Source: Cellulomonas aerilata (GTDB taxonomy: Bacteria > Actinomycetota > Actinomycetes > Actinomycetales > Cellulomonadaceae). Taken from it: a stretch of DNA of 64,000 nucleotides. The stretch covers positions 62,001 to 126,000 of the forward strand of contig NZ_BJYY01000019.1 in NCBI RefSeq assembly GCF_007991755.1, written 5' to 3'. Positions 32,970 through 42,390 of this stretch are shown one piece after another. The notes below the pieces were generated by a model. The model saw only the letters and a program-made list of their open reading frames with translations, made no database searches and was not told the origin of the DNA. The translations under genes and the position numbers were made by a program. Numbering within the stretch: position 1 is the stretch's first letter; every line of letters starts with the position of its first letter.

Positions 32970-34637
32970 ATGACGGACTCACCGGGCTTCGCCCAGCACC
33001 CGGACTTCGCCCACCACCGCGACCTGGAGCGGCAGGCCGCGTCCCTCGCGGCCAAGAACGAACGGCTCGCGGACGCGCTGATGTCCGCACGCGAGCAGAT
33101 CGTGGACCTGCGCCGCCAGCTCGACGAGCTGGCCAAGCCGCCCGGGACGTACGCCCTGTTCGTCGGCGCGCGCCCCGACGGCTCGGTCGACGTGGTGTCC
33201 GCCGGCCGCAAGATGCACGTGGGCGCGTCGCCCGCGCTCGACCTCACCACGCTGCGCCCGGGCCAGGAGGTGATGCTCAACGAGGCCCTCACGGTGGTCG
33301 AGGCCGGCGGGTACGAGCCGGTCGGCGAGCTGGTCACCGTCAAGGAGCTGCTCGGCGGCGACCGTGCGCTCGTGGTCGGCCACGCCGACGAGGAGCGGGT
33401 CGTCCGGCTGGCGGGTCAGCTGGTGGGCGGTGACGCGCACGTCCGGGTCGGGGACGCGCTGACCATCGAGCCGCGCTCGGGCTTCGTGTTCGAGCGCATC
33501 CCGCGCGCCGAGGTCGAGGAGCTGGTCCTCGAGGAGGTGCCGGACATCGACTACTCCGACATCGGGGGCCTCGGACCGCAGATCGAGGCGATCCGCGACG
33601 CCGTCGAGCTGCCGTTCCTGCACCCGGACCTGTTCCGCGAGCACGGGCTCAAGCCGCCCAAGGGCGTGCTGCTGTACGGGCCGCCCGGGTGCGGCAAGAC
33701 GCTGATCGCCAAGGCCGTGGCCAGCTCCCTCGCCGCCACGGCGGCTGCGGCACGCGGTGACGACGCGGTCGAGGCGCGCAGCTTCTTCCTCAACGTCAAG
33801 GGCCCGGAGCTGCTCAACAAGTACGTGGGGGAGACCGAGCGGCACATCCGGCTCATCTTCGCCCGGGCTCGGGAGAAGGCGTCCGAGGGGCACCCGGTCG
33901 TGGTGTTCTTCGACGAGATGGAGTCGCTGTTCCGCACCCGGGGGACCGGCGTCTCCTCCGACGTCGAGACCACGATCGTCCCGCAGCTGCTGTCGGAGAT
34001 CGACGGCGTCGAGCGGCTGGACAACGTCATCGTCATCGGCGCCTCGAACCGCGAGGACATGATCGACCCGGCCATCCTGCGACCGGGCCGGCTGGACGTG
34101 AAGATCAAGATCGAGCGGCCGGACGCGGAGGGCGCCAAGGAGATCTTCGCCAAGTACCTGACGTCCGACCTGCCGATCCACCCCGACGACCTGCGCGAGC
34201 ACGACGGCGACACGGCCGCCGCGGTCGAGGCCATGATCGAGCGGGTCGTGGAGCGGATGTACACCGAGAGCGAGGAGAACCGGTTCCTCGAGGTGACGTA
34301 CGCGTCCGGCGACAAGGAGATCCTGTTCTTCAAGGACTTCAACTCCGGGGCGATGATCCAGAACGTCGTCGACCGCGCGAAGAAGACGGCGATCAAGGAC
34401 CTGCTGGCCACCGGGCAGCGCGGGATCCGCGTCGACCACCTGCTGACCGCGTGCGTCGACGAGTTCAAGGAGAACGAGGACCTGCCCAACACCACGAACC
34501 CCGACGACTGGGCCCGGATCTCGGGCAAGAAGGGCGAGCGGATCGTGTTCATCCGCACGATCGTCACGAGCAAGAAGGGCGGCCCGGACGGCTCCCGGAC
34601 CATCGAGACGGTCACCAGCACCGGTCAGTACCTGTAG
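32970..34637 (+). CDS. arc: Proteasomal AAA ATPase Arc/Mpa
   Basis: A 555-residue ring ATPase that captures Pup-tagged proteins, unfolds them and feeds them to the 20S proteasome. It has an N-terminal coiled coil (about 18-58) that binds Pup, two OB-like domains (about 60-200), and an AAA module with Walker A GPPGCGKT near 236-243, Walker [10 protein letters not shown] and ILRPGRLD. The C-terminus is Gln-Tyr-Leu, the gate-opening motif known from Mpa. ATG 32970 follows a strong GAGAGGGGG. Confidence 0.97.
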   Translation: MTDSPGFAQHPDFAHHRDLERQAASLAAKNERLADALMSAREQIVDLRRQLDELAKPPGTYALFVGARPDGSVDVVSAGRKMHVGASPALDLTTLRPGQEVMLNEALTVVEAGGYEPVGELVTVKELLGGDRALVVGHADEERVVRLAGQLVGGDAHVRVGDALTIEPRSGFVFERIPRAEVEELVLEEVPDIDYSDIGGLGPQIEAIRDAVELPFLHPDLFREHGLKPPKGVLLYGPPGCGKTLIAKAVASSLAATAAAARGDDAVEARSFFLNVKGPELLNKYVGETERHIRLIFARAREKASEGHPVVVFFDEMESLFRTRGTGVSSDVETTIVPQLLSEIDGVERLDNVIVIGASNREDMIDPAILRPGRLDVKIKIERPDAEGAKEIFAKYLTSDLPIHPDDLREHDGDTAAAVEAMIERVVERMYTESEENRFLEVTYASGDKEILFFKDFNSGAMIQNVVDRAKKTAIKDLLATGQRGIRVDHLLTACVDEFKENEDLPNTTNPDDWARISGKKGERIVFIRTIVTSKKGGPDGSRTIETVTSTGQYL

Positions 34638-34717
34638 ACGGTCCGCGCGGTCCGCGCACCCCGGCACGGCCACGGCCGCCGGACCGACCCCGGCGGGTCG
34701 GTCCGGCGGCCGCTGAC

Positions 34718-34723
34718 TAGGGT
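34718..34723 (+). promoter_or_regulatory. Putative leaderless -10 (TAGGGT) before dop
   Basis: TAGGGT lies six bases before the GTG at 34730. Confidence 0.6.
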
Positions 34724-34729
34724 GGTCCG

Positions 34730-36571
34730 GTGACCGTGCGCCGCGTGATGGGGATCGAGACGGAGTACGGGATCCTCGAACCCGGCCGGCCGGGGGCCAA
34801 CCCGATGCTGCTGTCCAGCTACGTCGTGGCCGCGCACGTGCCGGCCCGCGTCGGCTCCCGGGCCCGCGCCCGCTGGGACTACGACGACGAGGACCCGCTG
34901 CACGACGCTCGCGGGTTCCGGCTGCTGCGGGCGGCCGCGCACCCGTCGCTGCTGACCGACGACGCCGGTCACGCCGCGCCCGCCGGGCCGTCCGCCGAGG
35001 CCGCCGCGACGGCGTCCGGCACCGGTCCGGGCGCGGCGACGGCCCGCGCGTCGGACGAGCCCGTGCCGGCCGTGCTGGTGCCCGACCGGCCGCGCCCGGG
35101 AGCCTCGGGCGCGCCCGGCGTCGCCGCCGACGTCGCACCGGCGCCCGACACGCTCGAGGAGCTCGCCCGGCCGCTGGTGGAGGAGTACGACGACCCCAGC
35201 GCCGCCAACGTCATCCTCACCAACGGCGCGCGGCTGTACGTCGACCACGCGCACCCGGAGTACTCCTCGCCGGAGGTCACCGGACCGCTGGACGCCGTCC
35301 GCTGGGACCGCGCCGGCGAGGTGGTCATGCTCGGCTCGGTCCGGACCCTCGCGCAGAACCCCGCCCTGCCGGACGTCGCCCTGTACAAGAACAACGTCGA
35401 CGGCAAGGGGGCGTCCTACGGGACGCACGAGAACTACCTGGTGGACCGCGCGGTCCCGTTCGCGGAGCTGGCCCGCCGCATCATGCCGTTCCTGGTCACC
35501 CGGCAGGTGTTCACCGGTGCCGGGCGGGTGGGCCTCGGCGCGCGCGGGGAGGAGCCCGGCTTCCAGCTGAGCCAGCGGGCCGACTACATCGAGGCGGAGA
35601 TCGGCCTGGAGACGACGCTGCGCCGCCCGATCGTCAACACGCGCGACGAGCCGCACGCCGACCCCGAGCGCTGGCGCCGCCTGCACGTGATCATCGGCGA
35701 CGCCAACCTGCTGGAGACCGCCACCTACCTCAAGCTCGGCACCACCTCGGCGGTGCTGTGGCTCGCCGAGCAGCGCGGGAGCGAGGACGACGCGGTGCAG
35801 GCGGCCCTCGTGGCCGTGGACGCCCTGGCGCTGCGGGACCCGGTCGAGGCCGTGCACACGGTCAGCCGCGACCTGACCCTGACGACGCCGCTGGAGCTCG
35901 CCGACGGACGCCGGCTCACCGCGCTGGAGGTGCAGCGGGCCTACCTGGACGCGGTCCGCGGGGCGATGGCGGGCGGGGCGATGGCGGGCGGCGCGACGGC
36001 GGGCGGGGCGACGGCGGGCGGGCCGGACGCCGGCGCCGGGACGGGCGCCCCGGACGTCGACCCGGAGACCACGGACGTGCTCGCCCGGTGGTCGTCGCTG
36101 CTCGACCGGCTGGGCACCGCGCCGGCGTCGTGCGCGCGCGAGGTCGAGTGGCTGGCCAAGCTGCGGCTGCTCGAGGGCCTGCGACGCCGGGACCACCTCG
36201 CCTGGGACCACCCGCGGCTGGCCGCGGTGGACCTGCAGTGGTCCGACATCCGCCCCGAGCGGGGCCTGTACCACCGCCTGCTCGCGGCCGGCGCGGTCGA
36301 GCGCCTGGTCGAGGAGGACGCCGTCGCGCGGGCCGCCGTCCACCCGCCGACGGACACCCGCGCGTACTTCCGCGGAGAGGCGCTGGCGCGGTACGCCGAC
36401 GAGGTCTCCGCGGCGAGCTGGGACTCGATCATCTTCGACGTCCACGGGGCGCCGACCCTGCAGCGGGTGCCCATGCGCGACCCGCTGCGCGGGACCCGGG
36501 CGCACGTGGGGCGCCTGCTCGACGAGTGCGGGGACGCCGGGGCGCTGCTCGCCGCGCTCGCCGGCGGCTGA
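34730..36571 (+). CDS. dop: Deamidase/depupylase Dop, enlarged
   Basis: Dop deamidates the C-terminal Gln of Pup and removes Pup from substrates. MTVRRVMGIETEYGI carries the ATP/Mg Glu; NGARLYVDHAHPEYSSPE holds the conserved Asp (residue 172); KNNVDGKGASYGTHENYLV and the SQRADYIEAEIG and NTRDEPHAD motifs are all present. At 613 residues it is about 100 longer than usual as far as I know. A low-complexity Ala/Pro/Gly segment (78-140) lies where the Dop loop occurs, and a second repeat segment covers about 411-432. GTG 34730 follows TAGGGT by six bases. Confidence 0.95.
   Translation: MTVRRVMGIETEYGILEPGRPGANPMLLSSYVVAAHVPARVGSRARARWDYDDEDPLHDARGFRLLRAAAHPSLLTDDAGHAAPAGPSAEAAATASGTGPGAATARASDEPVPAVLVPDRPRPGASGAPGVAADVAPAPDTLEELARPLVEEYDDPSAANVILTNGARLYVDHAHPEYSSPEVTGPLDAVRWDRAGEVVMLGSVRTLAQNPALPDVALYKNNVDGKGASYGTHENYLVDRAVPFAELARRIMPFLVTRQVFTGAGRVGLGARGEEPGFQLSQRADYIEAEIGLETTLRRPIVNTRDEPHADPERWRRLHVIIGDANLLETATYLKLGTTSAVLWLAEQRGSEDDAVQAALVAVDALALRDPVEAVHTVSRDLTLTTPLELADGRRLTALEVQRAYLDAVRGAMAGGAMAGGATAGGATAGGPDAGAGTGAPDVDPETTDVLARWSSLLDRLGTAPASCAREVEWLAKLRLLEGLRRRDHLAWDHPRLAAVDLQWSDIRPERGLYHRLLAAGAVERLVEEDAVARAAVHPPTDTRAYFRGEALARYADEVSAASWDSIIFDVHGAPTLQRVPMRDPLRGTRAHVGRLLDECGDAGALLAALAGG
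35961..36020 (+). repeat. Four 15-base tandem repeats in dop
   Basis: Four consecutive 15-base units of the type GGGCGATGGCGGGCG, in frame, encode repeated Gly-Ala-Met/Thr-Ala-Gly. They fall outside the recognised motifs. Confidence 0.9.
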
Positions 36572-36606
36572 CCGGCGCGCCCGTGCCGCCTGTCGGACCC
36601 CTGACA

Positions 36607-36612
36607 TAGGGT
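36607..36612 (+). promoter_or_regulatory. Putative -10 (TAGGGT) of the pup-prcBA unit
   Basis: TAGGGT is 33 bases before the pup ATG; the leader holds GGGAGG as ribosome site. Confidence 0.5.
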
Positions 36613-36645
36613 GGAACGGCAGGCAGTGCCCACCGGGAGGTCACC

Positions 36646-36837
36646 ATGGCTGGTCAGGAACACGTTCGACCGCAGCGGCGCGACGGCGAGGACGAGCCGG
36701 AACCCACCCCGGCCCCGGCACCCGCCGCCCAGTCGCAGGACACCGAGGTCGACGCGCTGCTCGAGGAGATCGACGAGGTCCTGGAGTCCAACGCGGAGCA
36801 GTTCGTGCGCGGGTTCGTGCAGAAGGGCGGCCAGTAG
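36646..36837 (+). CDS. pup: Prokaryotic ubiquitin-like protein Pup
   Basis: A 63-residue, mostly disordered acidic protein ending Gly-Gly-Gln. Dop must convert this Gln to Glu before PafA links it to substrate lysines. The helical Arc-binding region is EVDALLEEIDEVLESNAEQF, followed by VRGFVQKGGQ. The N-terminal half is Pro/Ala/Glu-rich. ATG 36646 has GGGAGG at good spacing. prcB follows after six bases. Confidence 0.97.
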   Translation: MAGQEHVRPQRRDGEDEPEPTPAPAPAAQSQDTEVDALLEEIDEVLESNAEQFVRGFVQKGGQ

Positions 36838-36843
36838 CCCCCG

Positions 36844-37701
36844 ATGACTCCTGACCCGTACGGGCGGCTGCCGCACGCGTTCACCGCGGCCGGCTCGTCC
36901 TCGTTCGTCGACTTCCTGGCCGGGTACGCCCCGGAGCTGCTGCCGGGCCGTCGGCCGCTGCCCGCCGGCGCGGTCCCGGACTCCCCGCACGGCACCACGA
37001 TCGTCGCGCTGGCGTTCAGGGGCGGCGTCGTCGTCGCCGGGGACCGCCGCGCCACGATGGGGCCGACGATCGCCAGCCGGGAGATCGAGAAGGTGTTCCC
37101 CGCCGACGAGTTCTCCGCGGTCGGGATCGCCGGGTCGGCGGGGCTCGCGCTGGAGATGGTCCGGCTGTTCCAGCTCGAGCTCGAGCACTACGAGAAGATC
37201 GAGGGCGCGCTGCTGTCGCTGGACGGCAAGGCGAACCGGCTGGCCACGATGATCCGCGGCAACCTGGGCCTGGCGATGCAGGGGCTGGCCGTCGTGCCGC
37301 TGTTCGCCGGCTTCGACCTGCACCGCCGGGTCGGCCGGATCTTCTCCTACGACGTCACCGGCGGCCGCTACGAGGAGCACGACCACCACAGCGTCGGCTC
37401 CGGCTCGGTGTTCGCCCGTGGGTCCCTCAAGAAGCTGTGGCACCCGGGACTGGGCCCGCAGGACGGCGTCCGGGTCGCGGTCGAGGCGCTCTACGACGCC
37501 GCCGACGACGACTCCGCCACCGGAGGCCCGGACACCGTCCGGCGCATCTGGCCGGTGGTCGCCACGGTGACCGAGGCCGGCTACCTGCGGGTCCCGGAGG
37601 CCGAGCTCGCGGACGTCGTGGACGCCGTCCTGGCCGCTCGCCGTGCCCAGCACGCCGGCAGCGACACCGGCCGCCGCGTGGACGGGGGTGACCTGCGATG
37701 A
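36844..37701 (+). CDS. prcB: Proteasome beta subunit PrcB
   Basis: A 285-residue catalytic subunit made with a 50-residue propeptide. Self-cleavage between Gly50 and Thr51 in [10 protein letters not shown] exposes the nucleophile Thr. The partner residues Asp67 (GDRRATMG) and Lys83 are at the expected offsets of 16 and 32 from Thr51. The C-terminal extension (RRVDGGDLR) is short and variable. It starts six bases after pup and its stop overlaps prcA (ATGA), so the alpha and beta subunits are made together. Confidence 0.97.
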   Translation: MTPDPYGRLPHAFTAAGSSSFVDFLAGYAPELLPGRRPLPAGAVPDSPHGTTIVALAFRGGVVVAGDRRATMGPTIASREIEKVFPADEFSAVGIAGSAGLALEMVRLFQLELEHYEKIEGALLSLDGKANRLATMIRGNLGLAMQGLAVVPLFAGFDLHRRVGRIFSYDVTGGRYEEHDHHSVGSGSVFARGSLKKLWHPGLGPQDGVRVAVEALYDAADDDSATGGPDTVRRIWPVVATVTEAGYLRVPEAELADVVDAVLAARRAQHAGSDTGRRVDGGDLR

Positions 37702-38393
37702 GCATGCCCTTCTACGTCTCGCCCGAGCAGCTGATGAAGGACCGGGCCGACTACGCGCGCAAGGGCATCGCCCGGGGCCGCTCCGTCGTCGTGGTCGCGT
37801 ACGACGACGGCATCGCGTTCGCCACCGAGAACCCGTCCCGCGCGCTGCACAAGGTGTCGGAGATCTACGACCGCATCGCGTTCGCCGCGGTGGGCAAGTA
37901 CAACGAGTTCGAGAACCTGCGGGTCGCCGGCGTGCGGTACGCCGACCTGCGCGGCTACTCCTACGACCGCGGCGACGTCAACGCCCGCGGCCTGGCCAAC
38001 GCCTACGCCCAGACCCTCGGCACCGTGTTCACCACGGAGTCCAAGCCGCTCGAGGTGGAGATCGTCGTCGCCGAGGTCGGGGCCGAGCCCGGCACGGACC
38101 AGATCTACCGGCTCTCCTACGACGGCTCGGTCACCGACGAGCACGGCTACGTCGTGATGGGCGGCCAGGCCGAGCAGCTCGGCGCGCGGCTCGCCGAGGA
38201 GTGGCGTGCCGGCATGACGCTGGAGGAGGCCCTGGGTCTGGCGGTCCGCACGCTCGGGGCGCAGGCTGAGGGGGAGACGCGGGCCATCCCGGCCGGTCAG
38301 CTCGAGGTGGCGGTCCTGGACCGCACGCGGTCGCGTCGAGCGTTCCGGCGCCTGACCGGCCCGCTCCTCGAGGACCTCCTGGACGGGGCGTAG
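37698..38393 (+). CDS. prcA: Proteasome alpha subunit PrcA
   Basis: A 231-residue outer-ring subunit of the 20S particle. [27 protein letters not shown] is the gating N-terminus; [45 protein letters not shown] is the alpha core. No catalytic Thr, as expected. The last residues ([24 protein letters not shown]) form a C-terminal tail of usual size. ATG 37698 overlaps the prcB stop. Confidence 0.97.
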   Translation: MSMPFYVSPEQLMKDRADYARKGIARGRSVVVVAYDDGIAFATENPSRALHKVSEIYDRIAFAAVGKYNEFENLRVAGVRYADLRGYSYDRGDVNARGLANAYAQTLGTVFTTESKPLEVEIVVAEVGAEPGTDQIYRLSYDGSVTDEHGYVVMGGQAEQLGARLAEEWRAGMTLEEALGLAVRTLGAQAEGETRAIPAGQLEVAVLDRTRSRRAFRRLTGPLLEDLLDGA

Positions 38394-38402
38394 GGAGCAG
38401 GC

Positions 38403-39761
38403 ATGGACCGGCGGATCTTCGGGCTCGAGACCGAGTACGGCGTCACGTGCGCCGCCGACGACGGGCGCGGGCTGTCCGCCGACGAGGTGGCGCGCTACCT
38501 GTTCCGCAAGGTCGTGGCCTGGGGCAGGTCGTCGAACGTCTTCCTGCGCAACGGCTCACGGCTGTACCTCGACGTCGGCTCGCACCCGGAGTACGCGACC
38601 GCCGAGTGCGACGACGTGCGCCAGCTGGTGGCGCACGACCGCGGCGGCGAGCGGATCCTGGAGGGCCTGGTCGCCGACGCCCAGCAGCGCCTGGGGCACG
38701 AGGGCCTGGCCGGGCGCATCCACCTGTTCAAGAACAACACCGACTCGGCCGGCAACTCCTACGGGTGCCACGAGAACTACCTCGTGCGCCGCCAGGGCGA
38801 CTTCGGACGGCTGTCGGACGTCCTGGTGCCCTTCCTGCTGACCCGGCAGGTCCTCACCGGCGCCGGCAAGGTGCTCACCACCCCGCGCGGCACGCGCTAC
38901 TGCCTGTCGCAGCGGGCCGACCACATCTGGGAGGCCGTCTCCAGCGCGACCACGCGCTCGCGGCCGATCATCAACACCCGCGACGAGCCGCACGCGGACG
39001 CCGAGCACTACCGGCGCCTGCACGTCATCGTCGGCGACTCCTCCATGTCCGAGACGACCACCATGCTCAAGGTCGGCGCGACCGACCTCATCCTGCGGAT
39101 GGTCGAGGCCGGGGTGCAGCTGCGCGACCTCGCGCTGGAGAACCCGATCCGGGCGATCCGCGAGATCAGCCACGACATGACCGGGATGCACCCGGTCCAG
39201 CTGGCCACCGGGCGCACCGCGACCGCGGTCGACCTGCAGGAGGAGTACCTGGCGCGGGTCAAGGACTACGTCGCCGGCATCGACCCCACGCCGGAGGTCA
39301 AGCAGGTCGTCGACCTGTGGGAGCGCGGGCTGGTGGCGCTGCGCACCGGTGACCTGAGCCTGGTCGACCGGGAGCTGGACTGGGTCATCAAGTGGAAGAT
39401 CCTGCAGCGGTACATGGCCAAGCACGACCTGCCGCTGTCCGACCCGCGGATCGCCCGCCTCGACCTGGCGTACCACGACATCTCCCGCACCGAGGGGCTG
39501 TACAACATGCTCGCCGCGCGCGGGATGGTCGAGCGCGTCACGACCGACCTGGAGGTCTTCGAGGCGACGGCGGTCCCGCCGCAGACCACGCGGGCCAAGC
39601 TCCGCGGGGACTTCGTGCGCAAGGCGCAGGAGGCGCGCCGCGACTACACGGTGGACTGGGTGCACCTCAAGCTCAACGACCAGGCCCAGCGCACCGTGCT
39701 GTGCAAGGACCCGTTCCGCAGCGTCGACGAGCGGGTGGAGCGGCTCATCGAGTCCATGTGA
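38403..39761 (+). CDS. pafA: Pup ligase PafA
   Basis: A 452-residue ligase that uses ATP to join the C-terminal Glu of Pup to substrate lysines; it is homologous to Dop and glutamine synthetase. [14 protein letters not shown] carries the Mg-binding Glu9, [19 protein letters not shown] the catalytic Asp57, [17 protein letters not shown] and [19 protein letters not shown] follow, and the tail [24 protein letters not shown] is complete. GGAGCAGGC precedes ATG 38403 nine bases after prcA, so it may be read with the prcBA message. Confidence 0.97.
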   Translation: MDRRIFGLETEYGVTCAADDGRGLSADEVARYLFRKVVAWGRSSNVFLRNGSRLYLDVGSHPEYATAECDDVRQLVAHDRGGERILEGLVADAQQRLGHEGLAGRIHLFKNNTDSAGNSYGCHENYLVRRQGDFGRLSDVLVPFLLTRQVLTGAGKVLTTPRGTRYCLSQRADHIWEAVSSATTRSRPIINTRDEPHADAEHYRRLHVIVGDSSMSETTTMLKVGATDLILRMVEAGVQLRDLALENPIRAIREISHDMTGMHPVQLATGRTATAVDLQEEYLARVKDYVAGIDPTPEVKQVVDLWERGLVALRTGDLSLVDRELDWVIKWKILQRYMAKHDLPLSDPRIARLDLAYHDISRTEGLYNMLAARGMVERVTTDLEVFEATAVPPQTTRAKLRGDFVRKAQEARRDYTVDWVHLKLNDQAQRTVLCKDPFRSVDERVERLIESM

Positions 39762-39853
39762 CCCGGGGCCACCGCAGGGGAGGTCCATGCGCCACCCGCA
39801 GGTGACCTGCGCCGGCGTCCAAGGCGGAGGACCGGGCACCGACCGCCGCTGCG

Positions 39854-39859
39854 TAGAGT
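39854..39859 (+). promoter_or_regulatory. Putative -10 (TAGAGT) of the FKBP-hisF unit
   Basis: TAGAGT is 58 bases before the GTG at 39918. The leader carries GAAAGG near the start. Confidence 0.4.
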
Positions 39860-39917
39860 GTGCGGCCGGCACCCGGTGCGGGTGCCCCGCGGTCCACCCC
39901 TGACGAAAGGCTCCGAC

Positions 39918-40802
39918 GTGCGACGTGTGCTGGTCGCGGTGCTCGGGGCCGTGCTGCTCGCGGCGCCCCTGGGCGCGTGCTCCGAGCCGTCCGAGCCGCT
40001 CCCCGACGTCGAGGTCACCGGCGGCACCGGTGAGGAGCCGACGCTGGAGTACACCGCGCCGCTGGACGTCACCGAGCCGTCGTCGGAGGTTATGTGGACC
40101 GGCGACGGACCCGAGCTGCAGGAGGGCGGGCCGGTCCTGCTGGACTACCGCCTGGAGCGCGCCGACGACGCGACCCTCGTCGAGCAGACGTACTCCACCG
40201 TCCCCAAGCCGTTCGCGATGACCCCGGAGGCGCTCAGCGCCGACCTCTACGGGGCGCTGGAGGGCCGGACGGTCGGCACCCGCCTGCTGCTCCTGCTGCC
40301 GGCCACCTCCGACACGTCGAGCTCGGCCTCGGTCATGGTCGTCGACGTCCTGCCCACGCGGGCGTGGGGGGAGCCGGTCCCGCCGCGCCCGGGCCTGCCG
40401 CTGGTCACGCTGCAGGACGACGGCGAGCCGGTCGTCGCCGCCCCGGTGGGCGACCCGCCCGCCTCCCTGCTGGTCCAGCCGCTGCTCAAGGGCGACGGCG
40501 AGCAGGTCGTGGAGGGCTCGACGGTGACCGTGCAGTACGCCGGCGTGCGGTGGTCGGACGGGTCCGCGTACGACTCCAGCTGGACGCAGGGCGGCCCGCG
40601 GTCCTTCGACCTCGGCGCCGGGGTGATGCCCGGGCTGGCCGAGGGGCTGCTGGAGCAGACCGTGGGCAGCCAGGTGATGCTCGTGATCCCGCCGGGGAGC
40701 GGGGGCGCGGTCGGCGGCGAGGAGGACACGCTCGTCCTGGTCGTGGACATCCTGGCGGCCGGTGCACCGGCGTCGGACGACGCCTCGACTCGAGGGAGCT
40801 GA
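39918..40802 (+). CDS. FKBP-type peptidyl-prolyl isomerase lipoprotein
   Basis: A 294-residue exported lipoprotein: MRRVLVAVLGAVLLAAPLGAC has a short basic start, a hydrophobic core and a lipobox ending at Cys21. The last 100 residues are an FKBP domain (VTVQYAGVRWSDGSAYDSSW, FDLGAGVMPGLAEGLLEQTVGSQVMLVIP). A weaker FKBP-like repeat seems to lie at about 60-160 (LDYRLERADDATLVEQTYS, GALEGRTVGTRLLLLLPA), giving a tandem arrangement. It probably helps fold proteins outside the membrane. hisF starts three bases after its stop. Confidence 0.9.
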   Translation: MRRVLVAVLGAVLLAAPLGACSEPSEPLPDVEVTGGTGEEPTLEYTAPLDVTEPSSEVMWTGDGPELQEGGPVLLDYRLERADDATLVEQTYSTVPKPFAMTPEALSADLYGALEGRTVGTRLLLLLPATSDTSSSASVMVVDVLPTRAWGEPVPPRPGLPLVTLQDDGEPVVAAPVGDPPASLLVQPLLKGDGEQVVEGSTVTVQYAGVRWSDGSAYDSSWTQGGPRSFDLGAGVMPGLAEGLLEQTVGSQVMLVIPPGSGGAVGGEEDTLVLVVDILAAGAPASDDASTRGS

Positions 40803-40805
40803 CAC

Positions 40806-41576
40806 GTGGCGGTCGCACTGCGGGTGATCCCGTGCCTGGACGTGGACGCGGGCCGGGTGGTCAAGGGCGTGAACTTCGAGAACCTGCGCGACGCCGGCGA
40901 CCCGGTCGAGCTGGCCCGTCGCTACGACCTCGAGGGCGCCGACGAGGTGACGTTCCTGGACGTGTCGGCCTCGTCGGCGAACCGGGAGACCACCTTCGAC
41001 GTCGTGCGGCGCACGGCGGAGGAGATCTTCGTGCCGCTGACGGTCGGCGGCGGCGTGCGCAGCACGGACGACGTCGACCGGCTGCTGCGCGCCGGTGCGG
41101 ACAAGGTCGGGGTCAACACCGCCGCGATCGCCCGCCCGGTGCTCATCGCGGAGATCGCCTCCCGGTTCGGCAGCCAGGTGCTCGTCCTCTCGGTCGACGC
41201 GCGCCGGGTGACCGGCGAGACCCGGACGGACTCGGGTTTCGAGGTGACCACGCACGGCGGTCGCCGGGGGACCGGGATCGACGCCGTCCAGTGGGCGGTG
41301 CAGGCCGCGGCGCTGGGCGCGGGGGAGATCCTGCTGAACTCGATGGACGCGGACGGCACGAAGGACGGCTTCGACCTGGAGATGCTGCGGGCCGTGCGCA
41401 ACGAGGTGCGGATCCCGCTGATCGCCAGCGGCGGCGCCGGCACGCCGGCGCACTTCGTCGACGCCGCGATGGCCGGTGCGGACGCCGTGCTGGCCGCGAG
41501 CGTCTTCCACTTCGGGGCCATGACGGTCGGCCAGGTCAAGGACACCCTGCGCGAGGCCGGGGTCGTCGTCCGCTAG
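40806..41576 (+). CDS. hisF: Imidazole glycerol phosphate synthase subunit HisF
   Basis: A 256-residue TIM barrel that, with HisH, turns PRFAR and glutamine-derived ammonia into imidazole glycerol phosphate and [24 protein letters not shown] (catalytic Asp near residue 11), [51 protein letters not shown], and [19 protein letters not shown] (second catalytic Asp) are all normal, as is [12 protein letters not shown]. The GTG at 40806 has GGGAGC before it. hisH and hisA are not in the window. Confidence 0.96.
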   Translation: MAVALRVIPCLDVDAGRVVKGVNFENLRDAGDPVELARRYDLEGADEVTFLDVSASSANRETTFDVVRRTAEEIFVPLTVGGGVRSTDDVDRLLRAGADKVGVNTAAIARPVLIAEIASRFGSQVLVLSVDARRVTGETRTDSGFEVTTHGGRRGTGIDAVQWAVQAAALGAGEILLNSMDADGTKDGFDLEMLRAVRNEVRIPLIASGGAGTPAHFVDAAMAGADAVLAASVFHFGAMTVGQVKDTLREAGVVVR

Positions 41577-41665
41577 GCGTCGTGCGCCGGGTCAGGGCCG
41601 GCCATCGCCACGGTCGGGCCACGGTCGGGCCCCGGTCACGCCGGGGCCGACCCGGGCACGTGAGG

Positions 41666-42313
41666 TCAGATCCCGGAGTGCGACCGGACCAGCACGTCGA
41701 CGTCGGCCGGGTCCCCGAGCACGTCCACGTGCGCAGCGCTCGCGCGACCGAACGCGTGCAGGGCGAGCTCGCCCACCTCGCCGCGCACGATCACCGTCCC
41801 GGCGTCGCCGCGGGGGCGGCGCACGGCCTTGCGCGGGCCTCCGGGGACCACGAGCACGACCCCCACGCCCGCCCTGCGGTACAGCAGCGGCGCCGAACGC
41901 GACAGCCGCGCCCACAGCGCCTCGGCGTGCGCCGGCTCGAGCGCGCGGGGCGTGCCCTGCCCGGCGCCGCGACGCACGTCCTCGGTGTGGATGAAGAACT
42001 CGAGCAGGTTGGCGCCGTCGCCCATGCGGGCGGCCGGGCTCAGGCGCGCCGGGCCGCGGTCGACGCGGGCGACGAGCGCGGCGTAGCCCGCCCAGTCGCC
42101 CGACCGGTCCCCGAGCTCGGCGATCCGCCGCTCCGCGTGCGGGTTGAGCAAGGGCAGCGCGGCGCCGGCCGCGACGAGCGGTGCGGACTCCCGGAGCACG
42201 ACGTGCGCCGCCAGGTGCCGGCTGCGCCACCCGGTGCACAGGGTCGGCGCGTCGGGACCGGCCTCCCGCAGCGCATGGGCGAGGGCGGCTCGCTCGACGG
42301 GGTGCCAGGGCAT
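41666..42313 (-). CDS. TIGR03085 family protein (maleylpyruvate isomerase-like N-terminal domain)
   Basis: A 215-residue protein of the DinB/maleylpyruvate-isomerase-like group. LCTGWRSRHLAAHVVLRE and GANLLEFFIHTEDVRRG hold the His positions that bind a metal in the fold, and GPRKAVRRPRGDAGTVIVRGEVGELALHAFGR forms the C-terminal part as in TIGR03085. Members may be mycothiol-dependent transferases; this organism has mshC, but the link is inference. Start 42313 has a CAGCAT hexamer seven bases before it on the minus strand. It splits the his genes. Confidence 0.87.
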   Translation of the reverse strand: MPWHPVERAALAHALREAGPDAPTLCTGWRSRHLAAHVVLRESAPLVAAGAALPLLNPHAERRIAELGDRSGDWAGYAALVARVDRGPARLSPAARMGDGANLLEFFIHTEDVRRGAGQGTPRALEPAHAEALWARLSRSAPLLYRRAGVGVVLVVPGGPRKAVRRPRGDAGTVIVRGEVGELALHAFGRASAAHVDVLGDPADVDVLVRSHSGI

Positions 42314-42390
42314 GGGCGTGATGCTGCCATGCGGTCGGCCTCGCGCGCGTGCGAAGATCGACGCATCCCCTGACCCTGCGAAGGAGTGAT

